The translations under genes and the position numbers were made by a program. This document shows positions 38,106 through 58,885 of a stretch of DNA of 64,000 nt, in pieces. The number at the start of each line of letters is the position of its first letter. The first letter of the stretch is position 1. This stretch comes from Microcebus murinus (taxonomy: Eukaryota > Chordata > Mammalia > Primates > Cheirogaleidae): NCBI RefSeq assembly GCF_040939455.1, contig NC_134110.1, positions 102,205,001-102,269,000 on the forward strand. The letters are read 5' to 3'. Under the pieces are notes generated by a model, which saw only the letters and a program-made list of their open reading frames with translations, ran no database searches and was not told the DNA's origin.

Positions 38106-39535
38106 GAAATCCATTCGCAATCTCCTTAGCATCCGACACAAATTAACATATTCTGGCCAGAAATTTTCTCTTAAATTCCTATAAAATTATCAAATTGTTT
38201 TCATGTGGGTTCAGTAATGTTTTCAATATTTATTAGTGTGGCTTAGAAATACTGAGGGACTGACTATAATGGCATCTTGTCCATCTACCTTGTACATTTA
38301 ATGGATAAATTTTAAGCATAAGAATGTGTTTGAAGGATCCATCAGTCAAAATAGAGGCCAGAATGCATTTAATCTGTGAATAATCACTCTTTTTTCCCTA
38401 AGTCTTTGTCCCATAATCATGGCGTTGGCATTCACAATTTTGAGCATTCAGGAAGGTTCCCCCACTGCTCACAACACTTAGAAATTTGTGGTTTTTCCAC
38501 CTGAGGTTTGAGTATATGAGTGAGGCCCTCACCTAGCAAGTGGGCACCTGACTATCAGCCCAACAGCGGTGTACTAATGGGATTCTTTATGGCAGTCATA
38601 TTTTTACGGGGGGAATTATTAATATATGTTACAGTGGTTATTTATTAATATAAATTGAGGTGGTCTTAAAAATACATCTGTTAAGTGCAAAGGGGCCACC
38701 AAGCCTTTGTTTTTATTCTCATGTTGTTTCTCAAATTCCTTTGGCCTCTTTCATTTTTAGTTTGCCATCTAGAGTTGGAGATTTTTTATTATTTGAAAAT
38801 GCTTTTTCCCTGCTCTTATTTTGTATGAATGCAAAGCATTACTTAAATGTGTGTGTGTGTACGTATTTTAATTATGCTATATTTGAACAAGACTTCAGTT
38901 TTCTACATTCTTACACGCCAGCCTTGCCATTACCCTTAAGTGACTTTAGATTCAAAGGCTATTTGCTTTACCAAGAATATAGCAATTGTTACACCATTTC
39001 GCCAGAGGTAACCAAGGTGAACACTTCGTAAGCCACTATTGACTCTAGATCCCTGCCAGAATTTCAAACACCATGAGACAGCATTGGAAGACCTCCAGCA
39101 AGAGCTGTTGGTTTGGAGCACTGAGCTCAGGGTTGTTTTGCAGGATTCATATGGCAAGCAAGGGTTGATAAGGGCTAAAGAGTTTTGATGAATAAAGCAA
39201 ACAACTTCAAAAGAAACACCCCTTGCTGTTTTGTAAGTGAACAGTCAAATAGAAGAAGCAACCACCATGTCCCTGAAACAAGGCCAGCCTCCAAAGAGCA
39301 GTTGCCCTGAGGTCTGAGTGCAGGGTGGTAGGAAGACATCTTCACCTTCCTAAACGAGTATCACCCCACTGCCCTTAAGAATCCTCTAAAATACAGGAAG
39401 CCTTTTCCTTCTTCAGTTATTAATAGAAATTACACTCTAAATACTAATACCCAAAAAGTATCATAATATTTCAAATCCACCTGTGGGTATGTGGGGACTT
39501 GGAATTAGATTCTTCTGGGCTTCTGAAATGATTGG
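38105..39535. other. intergenic, no gene seen
   Basis: No named repeat or conserved exon recognised on either strand. Confidence 0.45.
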
Positions 39536-39539
39536 ACTA

Positions 39540-39662
39540 GACTCTGAATGTCTTGAAGGCAGGGAGTGAGTCTTCTCATTTCTGTGAGTCACTGCCCCCA
39601 GCACTGTGGCTGGTATAGCATGAGCACCTCAGCAGCCCTCAACTCCTTCCTGAATGAAAGAT
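39540..39662 (+). mobile_element. L2 3'-end fragment
   Basis: GAATGTCTTGAAGGCAGGGA, CCCCCAGCACTGTGGCTGGT and a CTTCCTGAATGAA end. Confidence 0.7.
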
Positions 39663-39954
39663 GGGCGCTGTGAAATGAGAAAGGGAGCACCAAAAACAAA
39701 ACACATTTAATACTTTTGCCTTGCCTTGTTCTCAAATGTCAGAGGAAAATAATGCTGGATTAGGCCAGCAGTCCAGTGTGAGTCATTCTGGTTGCATGGA
39801 TGCTATGGGTGCTGGGTAGTTAGAATACTGCTATCTGCCCTTCTAAGGGACCCGGCCTACAGTTTATCAGGCTGGGCTGAGATTTGTACTGCCATCCCTA
39901 TAGTCCGGCAGTCACCAGCTCACCCAGAGGAAAGTGGGAGTAGAGGGTCCTAGA

Positions 39955-40912
39955 TATGTATAGGTATTTATGCTATCTTCCTTTTATTAACACATCCAAC
40001 ACTACCATGCTGTACCATAGATCCCCAGAATTTGTTAATCTCATTACTGAAAGTTTATACCCTTTGCCCAACATGTCCTCCTCCCACCCACTCCCAACTA
40101 CCACCACCTACCCACCAGCCTGGGGTAACCACCATTCTGCTCTCTGCTTCCGTGAGTTTGACTTTTCTAGATTCCACATATAAGAGAGATCATGCAATAT
40201 TTGTATTTCTGCATCTGGCTTATTTCACACAGCACCCTGTCCTCTAAGTTCATCTATCTTGTTGCAAGTGGAAAGATTTCCTTTGGGGCTAAATAATATT
40301 CCACTGAATGTGTACACCATGATGTCTTTATCCGTATATCTATCAAAGGATACTTAGTTTGATTCCATATCTTGGCTGTTGTGCATAGTGCTGCATCATG
40401 GGAGTGCAAATGTCTCTTGGAGATATTAATTTCATTTCCTTTGGATACATGCCCATTATTAGGATTGCTGGGTCATACGGTAGTTCTACCTTTAATTTTT
40501 TGAGGAGCCACCATACTGTTTTCCATAATGGAAATTTACATTCCCACCAACAGTGTACAAGAGTTCTCTTTTCTCCATTCCCTCACCAACTTTAGTTTTC
40601 TCTTGTCTTTTTGAAAATAGCTGTCCTACCAGGTATAAGATGATATCTCTTTTTGGGTTTGATTTGCATTTCTTTGTGTTTTTGATTAGTGATGTTGAGC
40701 AGTTTTTCATTTACCTGTTGATAATTTATATGTCTTCTGTTGAGAAATGTCTATTCAAGTCCTTTGTCCATTTTTAAATCAGGTTATTTGCTTTTTTCAG
40801 TATTAAGATGTGAGTTCCTTATATATTTTTCATATTAACCCATTATCAGATATATGGTTTGTAAATATTTTCTCCCATTCTGTAGACTGCCTTTTGTGTT
40901 TTATTGTTGTTT
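39955..40912 (-). mobile_element. L1 antisense, first part
   Basis: Complement of the L1 3' region: ATTCCACTGAATGTGTACAC, GGATTGCTGGGTCATACGGT, TTCCCACCAACAGTGTACAA and TTTGTAAATATTTTCTCCCA. Interrupted by an Alu. Confidence 0.85.
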
Positions 40913-41214
40913 TTGCTTTTGAGACAAGGTCTTGCTCCATTGCCCAGACTAAAGTACAATGGCATCACCACAGCTCACTGCAACTTCAAACATCTGGGCT
41001 CAAGCGATCATTGTGCTTCAGCCTCCTGAATATCTGGGACTACAGGCGTGTCCCACCACACTTGGCTAATTTTCCTATTTTTCGTGGAGATGGGGTCTTG
41101 CTGTGTTGTTCAGGCTGGTCTTGAACTTCTGGCTCCAAACAATCCTCCTGCCTAGGCCTCCCAAAGTGCTGGGATTATAGGTATGTGCCACTGTGTCCAG
41201 CCTACCTTTTCATG
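40913..41214 (-). mobile_element. old Alu inside L1, antisense
   Basis: GAGACAAGGTCTTGCTCCAT start, GTGCCACTGTGTCCAGCC end. It splits the L1 antisense copy, so it is younger than that L1. Confidence 0.9.
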
Positions 41215-42110
41215 CTGTTGATTTTTTTCCTTTGCTGTGCAGGAAGTTTAGTACAATGTAGTCCCATTTGTTTATTTTGCTTTTGTTGTTTGTGCTTTTG
41301 GTGTCATATAAATGACATAATATAATGACAAAATATGTCATATAAATGACAAAATATCATAGCCAAGACCAATGTCAAGGAAATTTTCCCTGTGTTTTCA
41401 TCTATGAGTTTTACAATTTCAAGACTTACTCTTAAGTCTTTAGTACATTCTGAGTTTATTTTTGTATATGATGTTAAGACATGGGTCCAATTTCTTTCTC
41501 TTGCATGTGGATAACCAGTTTTCCCAGCACCCTTTATTGAAGAGGCTTCCTTTTCTCCATTGTGTATTCTTGGTGCCCTTGTTTAAAATTTGCTGACCAT
41601 ATATGTGTGTGTTTATTTCTGGTCTCTCTATTCTGTTCTATTGGTCTGTGTGTCTGTTTTTATGCCAGCATGATACAATTTTGATTAGTAATATGGCTTG
41701 AACTCAGGGAGTGTGATGCCTCCAGCTTTGTTCTTATTTTTCAAGACTGTTTTGGCTATTCAGGATCTTTTGTGGTTCCATACAAATTTAGGATTTTTTT
41801 TCTATTTTTGTGAAAAGTGTCACTGGAATTTTGATAGGAACTGCACTGAAACTGTAGAGTACTTTGTGTGGTACCCACATGTTAACAGTTTTTCCACTCT
41901 GTGAACATGGACTACCTTTCCATTTATTTGTGTCTTCTCCAGTTTCTTTCATCAATGTCTTATAGTTTTCAGGACAATTTCCACTTCCATGGGCACATTT
42001 ATTACTGTGTATTTTATTCCTTTTGATGATACGGTAAATTGAATCATTTTCTTAATTTCTTTGTTATAAAGTGTTGCAGAGCAAGATATGTTAGTGAGAA
42101 CATGGAACTG
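41215..42110 (-). mobile_element. L1 antisense, second part
   Basis: Resumes the L1 complement: GTCCCATTTGTTTATTTTGC, CACCCTTTATTGAAGAGGCT, TTTTGATTAGTAATATGGCT and TTTCTTTCATCAATGTCTTA. A short local duplication GTCATATAAATGACA occurs twice at 41303-41352. Confidence 0.85.
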
Positions 42111-42124
42111 ACCATAATTAAAAA

Positions 42125-42857
42125 AAAAAAAAAGAAAATCATTATGGAGATAAATATCAAGGAAGATTAGAATGGAAATAAAGAAAAGGAAACATAAAAA
42201 TAGTAAGGCAATTTCAGCATTTATTCACAAAAGGCTTGGATGTGCCAAAGTTTTGGTGATGACATAATAACGATTTTTCACTTATCCACTGTGGTTGGGT
42301 GGGCCTTCTCCAACTCTATCAGGGAGCTTTGCTGCCTCCCACATAAGATATGAGGTCTCCTTAGGGACCTCAGGGACAAGACACAAGAGAACCTGTGGCC
42401 CTCAAGGAAAGTTTCCAAAGGCCAGGCTGGGAGGGGCTTACAGCACTTGGTGGCCTCATCTTGTTAGCCAGCCCCCGCCACTGGCCCCACCCTAACTGCA
42501 GGGCAAGCCAGGACACGCAGTATTCCCATCTTCCTGGGAAATGGGTGATGGAATGGAATTTGGTAAACCCATAACATTGTTTCTGCAACAATGCACCCCT
42601 CTGATCACCATAACAATTCCATTCTTCTTCTCACTTATAGAACACATTCACCCCTTCCCAAAGGAGACACCCTAAAGGGTGTACTCACCTTTCTAAAAGT
42701 GTGGGATCTCTGGCATAGGCTCCATCAAGTCAGGTGTGCTTCCTCTTGATCTGGAGATCTATGAACTAAAAGGACAACATCTCCTCCTCCCTGCACACTC
42801 CACTGACAGCCCGGCTGGGGTAGGGGTAGGGTACCTGCAACAGGACACTCCCACAAA
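42125..42857. other. intergenic, no gene seen
   Basis: No named repeat. GC rises from 42400 toward the GC-rich block that follows. Confidence 0.45.
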
Positions 42858-43152
42858 GAATGGGTGTGGTGTCTCACGCCTACAATGCTAGTGTTCTGGG
42901 AGGCTAAGGTGGGAGGATCACTTGAGCTCAGGAGTTCGAGATCGGTCTGAGCAATAGTGAGACCCCGTCTCTACAAAAAATAGAAAAACTTAGCCAGCGT
43001 GGTGGTGCATGCTTACAGTTCCAGCTACTGGGGAGGCTGAGGCAGGAGGATCATTTGAGCCCAGGAGTCTGAGGTTGCTGTGAGCTGTGATGATGCCACT
43101 ACACTCTAGTCCAGGCGACAGAGTGAGAGACTCTGTCTGAATAAAATTGAGA
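42858..43152 (+). mobile_element. Alu, intermediate age
   Basis: TGGGTGTGGTGTCTCACGCC start; the right arm ends in GAGAGACTCTGTCTGAATAA without a clean A-tail. Confidence 0.87.
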
Positions 43153-43620
43153 AAAAAACAGAATGAGGAAGAGTGGGAGATGCACAGTGGGCACTGCTCT
43201 GCAGCCACCCTCAGACTCCCCTGTGAGACAAGGGACACTTTCCAGCCTGGCCTCGGGGCGGTTCCAGGATGAGTCCTCCAGACCGCGCTGTCGGGAGGGA
43301 GTCCCTGGGCTGGCGTTCCCTGCTCCTGTGTCTGAGATGGGCGTTGGGAAGTATGTCACCGGCGGGGGCCACACAGCTGTCTCGGCGAGCTGACTGTCCA
43401 CAAAAGGCTGGACTCAGGGACAATTCTAGAATTGAATCAAATCTTTAAAATGGAATAAAATTCTCCTCATGGAGCTGTGTGTGATGGCGTTGGTATTTAA
43501 AGCCCTGAAGGAAAAGTAAAATTCATCTGATGAGAATGGAGGCTCCGTAGCCACTCTCCCCATCTCCCCCTGCCTGTGCCTGGCCGTGCACACAGGACAG
43601 GTCAGGCTGACACAGGAATA
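43153..43620. other. GC- and CpG-enriched interval
   Basis: Moderate CpG density around 43250-43390. Overlapping open frames on both strands are a consequence of GC content; no recognisable domain. Confidence 0.5.
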
Positions 43621-43623
43621 GGG

Positions 43624-43698
43624 GACCCCACCCCACCCCATGTCCCCACCCCATGTCCCCACCCCATGTCCCCACCCCATGTCCCCACCCCATGTCGA
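43624..43698. repeat. 14-bp minisatellite, about 5 copies
   Basis: Unit CATGTCCCCACCCC repeated about five times. Its translation on the - strand gives a Gly-Trp-rich pseudo-peptide only. Confidence 0.95.
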
Positions 43699-43817
43699 AG
43701 CTCCCAGCTGTCTTCTTCCCAGTCGTCTCCCAGTGGGTTCTGCCCTGTTCGCTTGGCACCTGAATAGCGCTTTACCCGCCTCCACTCTCTTGTCCCTTCC
43801 CACTTCCTCTGCATGCT

Positions 43818-44150
43818 ATGGGCTGAGTTGTGTCCCCTCCGCCAACGCATATGTTGAAACCCTACTGCTAGTACCTGAGAATGTGACAGGACCTTTAAAG
43901 AGCAATAAAGGTTAAATAAGGCCACAATGGTGGGCCGAATCTAACAGGACCGGTGATTTATAAGAAGAGGAAGAGACACCGGGGTGCCCGCTCAGAGAAA
44001 AGACCCTGTGAGGATGCGGGGAGAAGGCGGCTGTCTGCAAGCCACGGAGAGAGCCACAAGAGAAACCAGCCCTGTCAGCACCGCGATCTTGGACCTCCAG
44101 CCTCCAGCACTATGGGAAAGCAGGTCTGCTGTGTGAGCCACCTGGCGTGG
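43818..44150 (+). mobile_element. MLT1-type MaLR LTR, 3'-truncated
   Basis: GCTATGGGCTGAGTTGTGTC, CATATGTTGAAACCCTACTG, AGTACCTGAGAATGTGACAG, TTATAAGAAGAGGAAGAGAC and CTTGGACCTCCAGCCTCCAG follow the MLT1 LTR consensus as I know it. GC-shifted relative to consensus. Confidence 0.75.
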
Positions 44151-45068
<918 letters not shown>

Positions 45069-45219
45069 CTAAACAATGAATGGATTCCTTCACTGGGCTA
45101 CAAAGCAAAGGCCTGGTTAGAATGGGCCTAGACCTTCAGCAGGTTGAACATTTCTGAGACTTCACTTAATAACAGAGTAGAGAATAAATAGGAGATTCGG
45201 TAAATTAAGGTGTGAATAG

Positions 45220-45700
45220 GGCAAAGAGGACTCCGTCCAGCTCCCACCAGCCTGTGCCGGCCCGTCCTCGAGTGTCGGCGGCCGCTCTGCCCAGCGCCCG
45301 GCGGAGGCCTGCGCCACCTGCGCCACCTGCGCCACCTGCGCCACCTGCGCCACCTGCGCCACCTGCGCCACGTGCGTTCCAGCGAGCGGTCACGCAACAC
45401 GAGCCTGAGCGCCGGCCAGCTCTGTCCTCGATTCTGTGTGTAACTCTTTCCCAATGTTTCAACAGCGCGGGAGATCGATGGAGACAAACGGACAGGTCTG
45501 TCACTAAAGCAACCAAACAAAGCGTCCGGCGCGGGCCCGCCGAGAGGACACCAGGCCGAGGTGCAGAACGCCCCCGCGCAAATCCGTCGTGGTTCCCTCA
45601 CTGTCTTCACTGTGCACAAGACCCCAGTTAGGAGCGTCGGGGGCTGCACGGTTGGAAAAAACGCGAGTCCTGCCCTGGGGAGCAGGCATTCCTAGGAATC
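45220..45700. other. CpG-rich block (CpG-island-like)
   Basis: Dense CpGs and G/C over roughly 480 bases, e.g. GGCGGCCGCTCTGCCCAGCG near 45288 and GCGTCCGGCGCGGGCCCGCC near 45522. No gene start is known here in human as far as I recall and none is recognisable. Open frames across it are composition-driven. Confidence 0.7.
45310..45374. repeat. 9-bp tandem array of E-boxes
   Basis: CGCCACCTG repeated: CACCTG at 45315, 45324, 45333, 45342, 45351 and 45360, and a CACGTG at 45369, all nine bases apart. On the - strand the array is CAGGTGGCG. Confidence 0.95.
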
Positions 45701-47116
45701 ACTCCAAAAGGGTGATGAGGCAAAGGCATTTCCAGCCAAGTTTCTGAGAAACTGCTGAGTCTGCTGGAGTGTCATGTTTCTGTGGCCAAAGCACTCCCTG
45801 TGACACCCGATCCGACTCCTGGCGTGTGTCCCTTGGCCCTTGACGCGCGACCTGGAGCACAGACCCAGTGCTTGAGGGGACCCGGCTCCGGCTGCCCCAC
45901 CAGCCTCACCGACACACTCTAAGAAAAACTGTGACGTTTTTCTGCACATATTTCCCTAATGTGTGTGTTTTTGTGTTTTAAAACAACAAATTCTATTTCT
46001 AGCAGAGTTGAAGTGAATTTCACTTTGTTTCTTGCCAGAAAAGTAACAAAAGGCTGCATTTAGCTGTCCCTTTGGCAGTGGCAGAAGAAGATGACCAACA
46101 CCCGTCCTCCCGGCCCTCCCCCTGCTCTTCCCCGCAGAGTCAGAGGGGCCAGAGCCACAACCCCAAGTTGGGAACTTGAAAGGAAAATAAACCACACACA
46201 AAAGCCTTAACTAAAGTCACTTTTTAAACGGTCCTTCTGAGTGTAAGCAGATGTGGCAAAGTATTAATAACTGGTGAATCCGGGTGACAGGGAAGGGTAT
46301 TTATTCATTGTGTTCTTTAAGTATTTCTTACGGTTTGAAATTTTACCAAATACCAAGTGGGGGAAAAGGCTCGGCCTCCCCCCTGGAATGCCCTCTTCTC
46401 TCCTAAACTCTCATTTAGCTCCGTAATTCTTACAACCGTCGTTATTAATCTATGATAAATCGCTCGAGAACTGTTAAGTGTTGACTCTATATTCTAATTA
46501 ACTTAGCCACCAAACTCTGGATAACTTCCAATGAGAAATGATTCTTTAAAACAGAGTTGAGGATACCAAGGCTTGTGGGTATACACTTTTGTTCATGAAA
46601 GTGGGGAATTTGCCTATATATAGTCATGTGAAAGATTATGAATATTTTTTATTTTTAGTTGATTTATTTTATTCATTATTTTGTTACATATAGCTTTAGA
46701 AATACAGAAATGGACTTTGTGGAGTCTATGAAACCTAATGCCTGTGTTTGGGAAGGTGAGGACCTTCCAGTTAAATGTACACGGCTTGGTTCAGGGAATA
46801 CAGCATCCGACGTGTGGACAGGAGGTTTCTAGACACAGGCCTGCCTTATCACTTGCTATGCAACCTTTGAAACAAAATCACGTCTCCTTCGGTGAATGCC
46901 AGTTTCTAACTGAAAGGAGCACTGAGACTCGAGGACTGGGCATGGCCGCTCACGCTCTGTGGCGCCCGGGCGCTGGCGTCTTGGCCTCCCTGCACAGGCC
47001 CTGCTCTCTGAGTTGGTATCAGCCAAGGTGATGTGGAGAAGATGCTGGCAAGAAGGTGGGTTCCACTATCTATTAATGAGACCAAGGCGAAAACCTTAAT
47101 CCCACTGCCCCAAAAG
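45701..47116. other. intergenic, no gene seen
   Basis: No named repeat or conserved exon recognised. Confidence 0.45.
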
Positions 47117-47128
47117 TGTATACCCTTG

Positions 47129-47451
47129 GCTGGGCGTGGTGGCTCACGCCTGCAATCCCAGCACTCTGGGAGGCCGAGGCGGGAGAATTGCTTGAGGTCA
47201 GGAGTTCAAAACCAGCCTGAGCAACATCGAGACCCTGTCTCTACTAAAAATAGAAAGAAATTAATTGGCCAACTAAAATATATAGAAAAAATTAGCCAGG
47301 CATGGTGGCGCATGCTTGTAGTCCCAGCCACTCGGCAGGCTGAGGCAGAAGGATTGCTTGAGCCCAGGAGTTGGATGTTGCTGTGAGCTAGGCTGACGCC
47401 ACGGCACTCTAGCTGGGCAACAGAGTGAGACTCTGTCTCAAAAAAAAAAAA
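47129..47451 (+). mobile_element. strepsirrhine Alu, 12-bp TSD
   Basis: GCTGGGCGTGGTGGCTCACG start, AGCTAGGCTGACGCCA in the right arm. Identical TGTATACCCTTG at 47117-47128 and 47452-47463. Confidence 0.95.
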
Positions 47452-47839
47452 TGTATACCCTTGATCCTAAGAGGAACAACACGAGATTGCACAATTAACA
47501 ACTTGCCAAGTGGTTGGCGAGTTGAAGAAACAGCGTCCTAGGTGGTGGTGAGCACAGTGTGGCGTTGTCTCTGATTCCTCAGTAGGTATTCATAGGCTCT
47601 CGGGGCCCTCAGCCCCCTGCCTGGCCACCCTGGGCGGGCTGGGCCTGGTAGCTGCAGTGCCCCTACTTTCTGACCGAGTGATACTCCCAAACAAGGGATT
47701 TAGGGACAGAAAGGCCATCATGGATTTTGTTTGCTGTGGCTTCTCTTCTCCCTGACCTGAGTTAAGACAGTCTGTCACTCGGACTTGCCACAAAGTGAAG
47801 AACTGGCTCTGGGGTAGGAACAACCTGGATTCCATTCCT

Positions 47840-48030
47840 CCCAGCTCTTCCACCTGTTAGCATGGTGACCCGGGCCAGCGACTTAATCTTTCTGGAGATC
47901 CCTTGTTCTCCCTAATAGAGAGGGAATGGTGACACAAATCGCAAAGGGCTCTCATGAGGACATGATGAGATGACACATGTGAAGTGTCAAGCCTGGACCT
48001 GCACCACAGTAATCCTGAATAAATTTAAGC
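47840..48030 (+). mobile_element. MIR
   Basis: CAGCTCTTCCACCTGTTAGC, GACTTAATCTTTCTGGAGAT and GTAATCCTGAATAAATTTAA follow the MIR order. Confidence 0.7.
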
Positions 48031-48043
48031 TACAATTTTGTTT

Positions 48044-48599
48044 TTAACACATTGCCCCACTAGAAAAAAAATTTTTTTTCCTTACAAAAATAGAATAAAA
48101 TCTTTGAAAACAAAATAATCCTTTCTAATTTACTGAAAAATGTGTTGTTTTGGTTTTTTTTGTTTTCTGTGTTTTTTTCAATAGAAAGTAATATAAAAAC
48201 TTGAAAATTAGTAATGTGAAAACTTAAAAAATAGTTCATAAGTGTAAAAAGTGTTTTTCTTGACTTGTCGGACTTAAGTATAATTTAAAGATAAACATGA
48301 ATGGAAAAATGAAATTTATTGACTTGTATTCATTTAACCCACATTTTTAGAATTAAATTGTCAATATTAATTGTAACAGTAAGACCATCAACAAGTAAGA
48401 TTTTCACAAACTAACTGCAGGGTTTTGCCAGGGGGCCACCCATCACGTGACACGTACGCTACAGCACGGCAGCGTGAGTTGCCTACGCACCACGCGGCTC
48501 CCAAGGTAAAGAGACATGTGAGTTGCATATGTTTCATGAGGTCCCCGGCTCAAAACTAGCGTGAGTTATATACAACTCACATGGCAGTTAATGTGTTAA
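48044..48599. mobile_element. possible second TTAA-flanked MITE
   Basis: TTAA at 48044-48047 is followed by CACATTGCCCC; at the other end AATGTG precedes TTAA at 48596-48599, so the outer ten bases TTAACACATT are exactly inverted, after which similarity falls. The right part has GTGAGTT three times (48474-48480, 48518-48524, 48561-48567) and a perfect 20-base hairpin (48561-48580, arms GTGAGTT/AACTCAC). The interior is A/T-homopolymer rich and has no ORF. The short inverted end makes this less certain than the 23-kb element. Confidence 0.45.
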
Positions 48600-48837
48600 T
48601 TTAGGTGCCTTTTAAAAATAAAGACCTAAAAATAAAGAGCTCTTTTATAAATGGAATGGTTTAGTCTTTAATAAAGGTCTAAGTTAATGTTGTTTACGGT
48701 AAAATTATATCCATGACTTTTTAAATGTATTCTCATCATATGCTTAAAAAAAAGACAAAATATTTCATATACCAATGTATTTTTTAAGTTAATACAATTA
48801 TAGTAAAAAGAAAATAGCCTTTGAGATTGCTAAACGA

Positions 48838-49154
48838 CAGGGGTTGGCAAACATTTTCTATAAAAGACCAGATTTTAGCAGAGGCTTTGTGGCCACATGG
48901 TCTCTGTTGCAGCTACTCAGCTCTGCAACTGCACCACAAGAGCAGCCATAGACAACAATGCAAATAAATGGGCATGCTAGGTCTCAGTAAAACTTTACTT
49001 ATGGATGTGCAGATCTGAACTTCATATACTTCTCACATGTCATGAAATATTCTGATTTTTTTCAATCGTTTAAAAACATAAAAACCATTCTTAGCTTTCG
49101 TGCTGCACAAAGGAGGGCACCATTGGTCCGTGGGCTATCGACTGACAACCCTTG
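48838..49154 (+). mobile_element. hAT-Charlie-like non-autonomous DNA transposon
   Basis: Starts CAGGGGTTGGCAAACATTTT and ends TGACAACCCTTG, an inverted match. The interior fits a common mammalian hAT-derived repeat (the CTTTGTGGCC and CAGCCATAGACAA motifs). It lies just beyond the predicted CYP7A1 poly(A) signal. Subfamily from memory not assigned. Confidence 0.7.
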
Positions 49155-49267
49155 CTCTGCAAAAATAAAGATGTGAAGAGATGTATGGATGCATTCAGAA
49201 AGTCATAAAATCTACTAAGAAAACACTTTAGAAATTTAGTTTATAACAGTTTGTTATAAAAGAGAAT

Positions 49268-49273
49268 TTTATT
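49268..49273 (-). terminator. candidate CYP7A1 polyadenylation signal
   Basis: AATAAA on the - strand (TTTATT on +) about 1.34 kb after the stop. Several other hexamers lie closer to the stop, so alternative poly(A) sites are possible. Confidence 0.4.
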
Positions 49274-50611
49274 GATCTTGAAACATTTCTAAATGAGTTA
49301 AATTTTCTTGATTTGAAAAATAACCTACTTAAGAGATAATTCTATGGTAATATTAAATAGCAAGATTTTTAAAATTTAATGAATTTTATGTAGTTTGAGG
49401 GAGTTTTTCAGTAAACGATTACTTTGTTTTTAAAATATTTGAAAATATGAATATTTTGAATCCTGAATAAAATTATTGTAGTTTTTCAGTAGGTGAATAT
49501 TTTAAACACTCTGAAGATTTCAAAATTTAAAAAATACACATTCATACTTTTATTTCTGAGAGATGAATCATTTCAAAATGGTCAAATGTTAGAATATTTT
49601 CTTAATATCTATAGTACAAGAAAAAAGGTAAATATAATTTACATATAAATATATACAGAAATATCAATTAAAATATCATAGCTGATAACTCTAATACTTA
49701 AAATATTTTATCAAAGCATTGTTGTACACAATATTTAAACTCTCATGGACTTGTTTTTCTTTCAATTGCAAGTTACTTAGAGATAAAAAGCATTTAAATA
49801 AAATGCAATGTCAAGCTGTACTTAATGAACTCTGAATGTTTCATAATCATAGTTTTAAATGGTCATTTTTATCCAGTTTTAATTTTAAAAATGTATCACA
49901 TAAGTGCTACATTCTTTTCAATGGTGCATATTTGTTAATGACAGAAAAATTCCTTTTTTAATCTCTGGAAAAAAACTCTTCTCACTAATATGGAATCAAA
50001 TAAAAATATAGATAAGTTAGTTGAAACCTGACATCAAGATCATCATTTTAAAAGCTCTGAATAGTGGATATAGAGAAAGCTGAAAAATATTTGTTTTATT
50101 AAAAGGCATAGCATAATCCTTCAAAATATCCTTTGTGATATATGATCACACCTGAAGAACCCCAACCCTAGTCAAAAAATAATGCAGTTTCACTAAAACG
50201 TGAATTTGAACCCTTTTCATTATTATTGAGTGGTTTTTATAAAAATAAAGCAGTTTCCTTAGGAAAAAAGAAATTCTGCCAATTGAAATACATATCTTCA
50301 TTTTGAAAAAGAAAAAAAAGATGTTTTCCTCTGATGAAGTTCAGTCCCTGGCTATATGAACATTCATTGACTTATAAATAAAACCAAATTATTGTGCTCC
50401 CAGAAAGTAGTTCTATTTACTAGCACAGTCTAAGATAGCATCTGGAAATCATCACCAAAATGTTAAGATTCAAAGCAAGCATCGGTGGACAGAATTGGAC
50501 CTGCTGAATCATTTCCACCACTATAAATGCATTTGTCCAAAGGAGCTGTTTAGTGATGGTGTTCTGCAGTCCAGTAATATCACCCAGAGTTTTCTTTTTC
50601 CAACCACATAT
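49268..50611 (-). other. CYP7A1 3'UTR (predicted)
   Basis: AT-rich sequence after the stop codon with several AUUUA pentamers on the transcript strand (TAAAT on the + strand, for example near 49629, 49645, 49793, 49853, 50374 and 50523). The CYP7A1 3'UTR is known to be long and AU-rich and to shorten mRNA half-life. The far limit is set by the AATAAA at 49273-49268, giving about 1.34 kb, close to the human length; this is inference. No interspersed repeat was recognised inside it. Confidence 0.55.
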
Positions 50612-58772
<8,161 letters not shown>

Positions 58773-58858
58773 TTTGCAAATCTAGTGTAAAACTTCTGAG
58801 GAGGAGAATCTCTGATTAGAAGAATAAGGATGTCACTGAACAAAGACTCAAGCTAGGC

Positions 58859-58866
58859 TTTTTATA
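58859..58866 (-). promoter_or_regulatory. CYP7A1 TATA box
   Basis: TATAAAAA on the - strand, 94 bases upstream of the first ATG. This places transcription start near 58833-58836 and leaves a 5'UTR of about 60 bases, as expected for this gene. Confidence 0.8.
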
Positions 58867-58885
58867 GACATATAACCCTGATCCA

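Noticed and set aside
43523..43803. Gly-Trp-rich reading frame across the 14-bp minisatellite
   Set aside because: Product of the tandem repeat read in shifting frames; not a protein family.
45128..45649. Overlapping open frames on both strands across the E-box array (Arg-Trp, Ala-Pro and Gly-Gly-Ala repeat peptides)
   Set aside because: The 9-bp unit is a multiple of three and GC-rich DNA lacks stops, so every frame stays open. No conserved domain, no splice context.
46738..47386. Two adjacent + strand frames before and across an Alu
   Set aside because: The second runs into the Alu, the first has no recognisable domain, and no splice structure links them.
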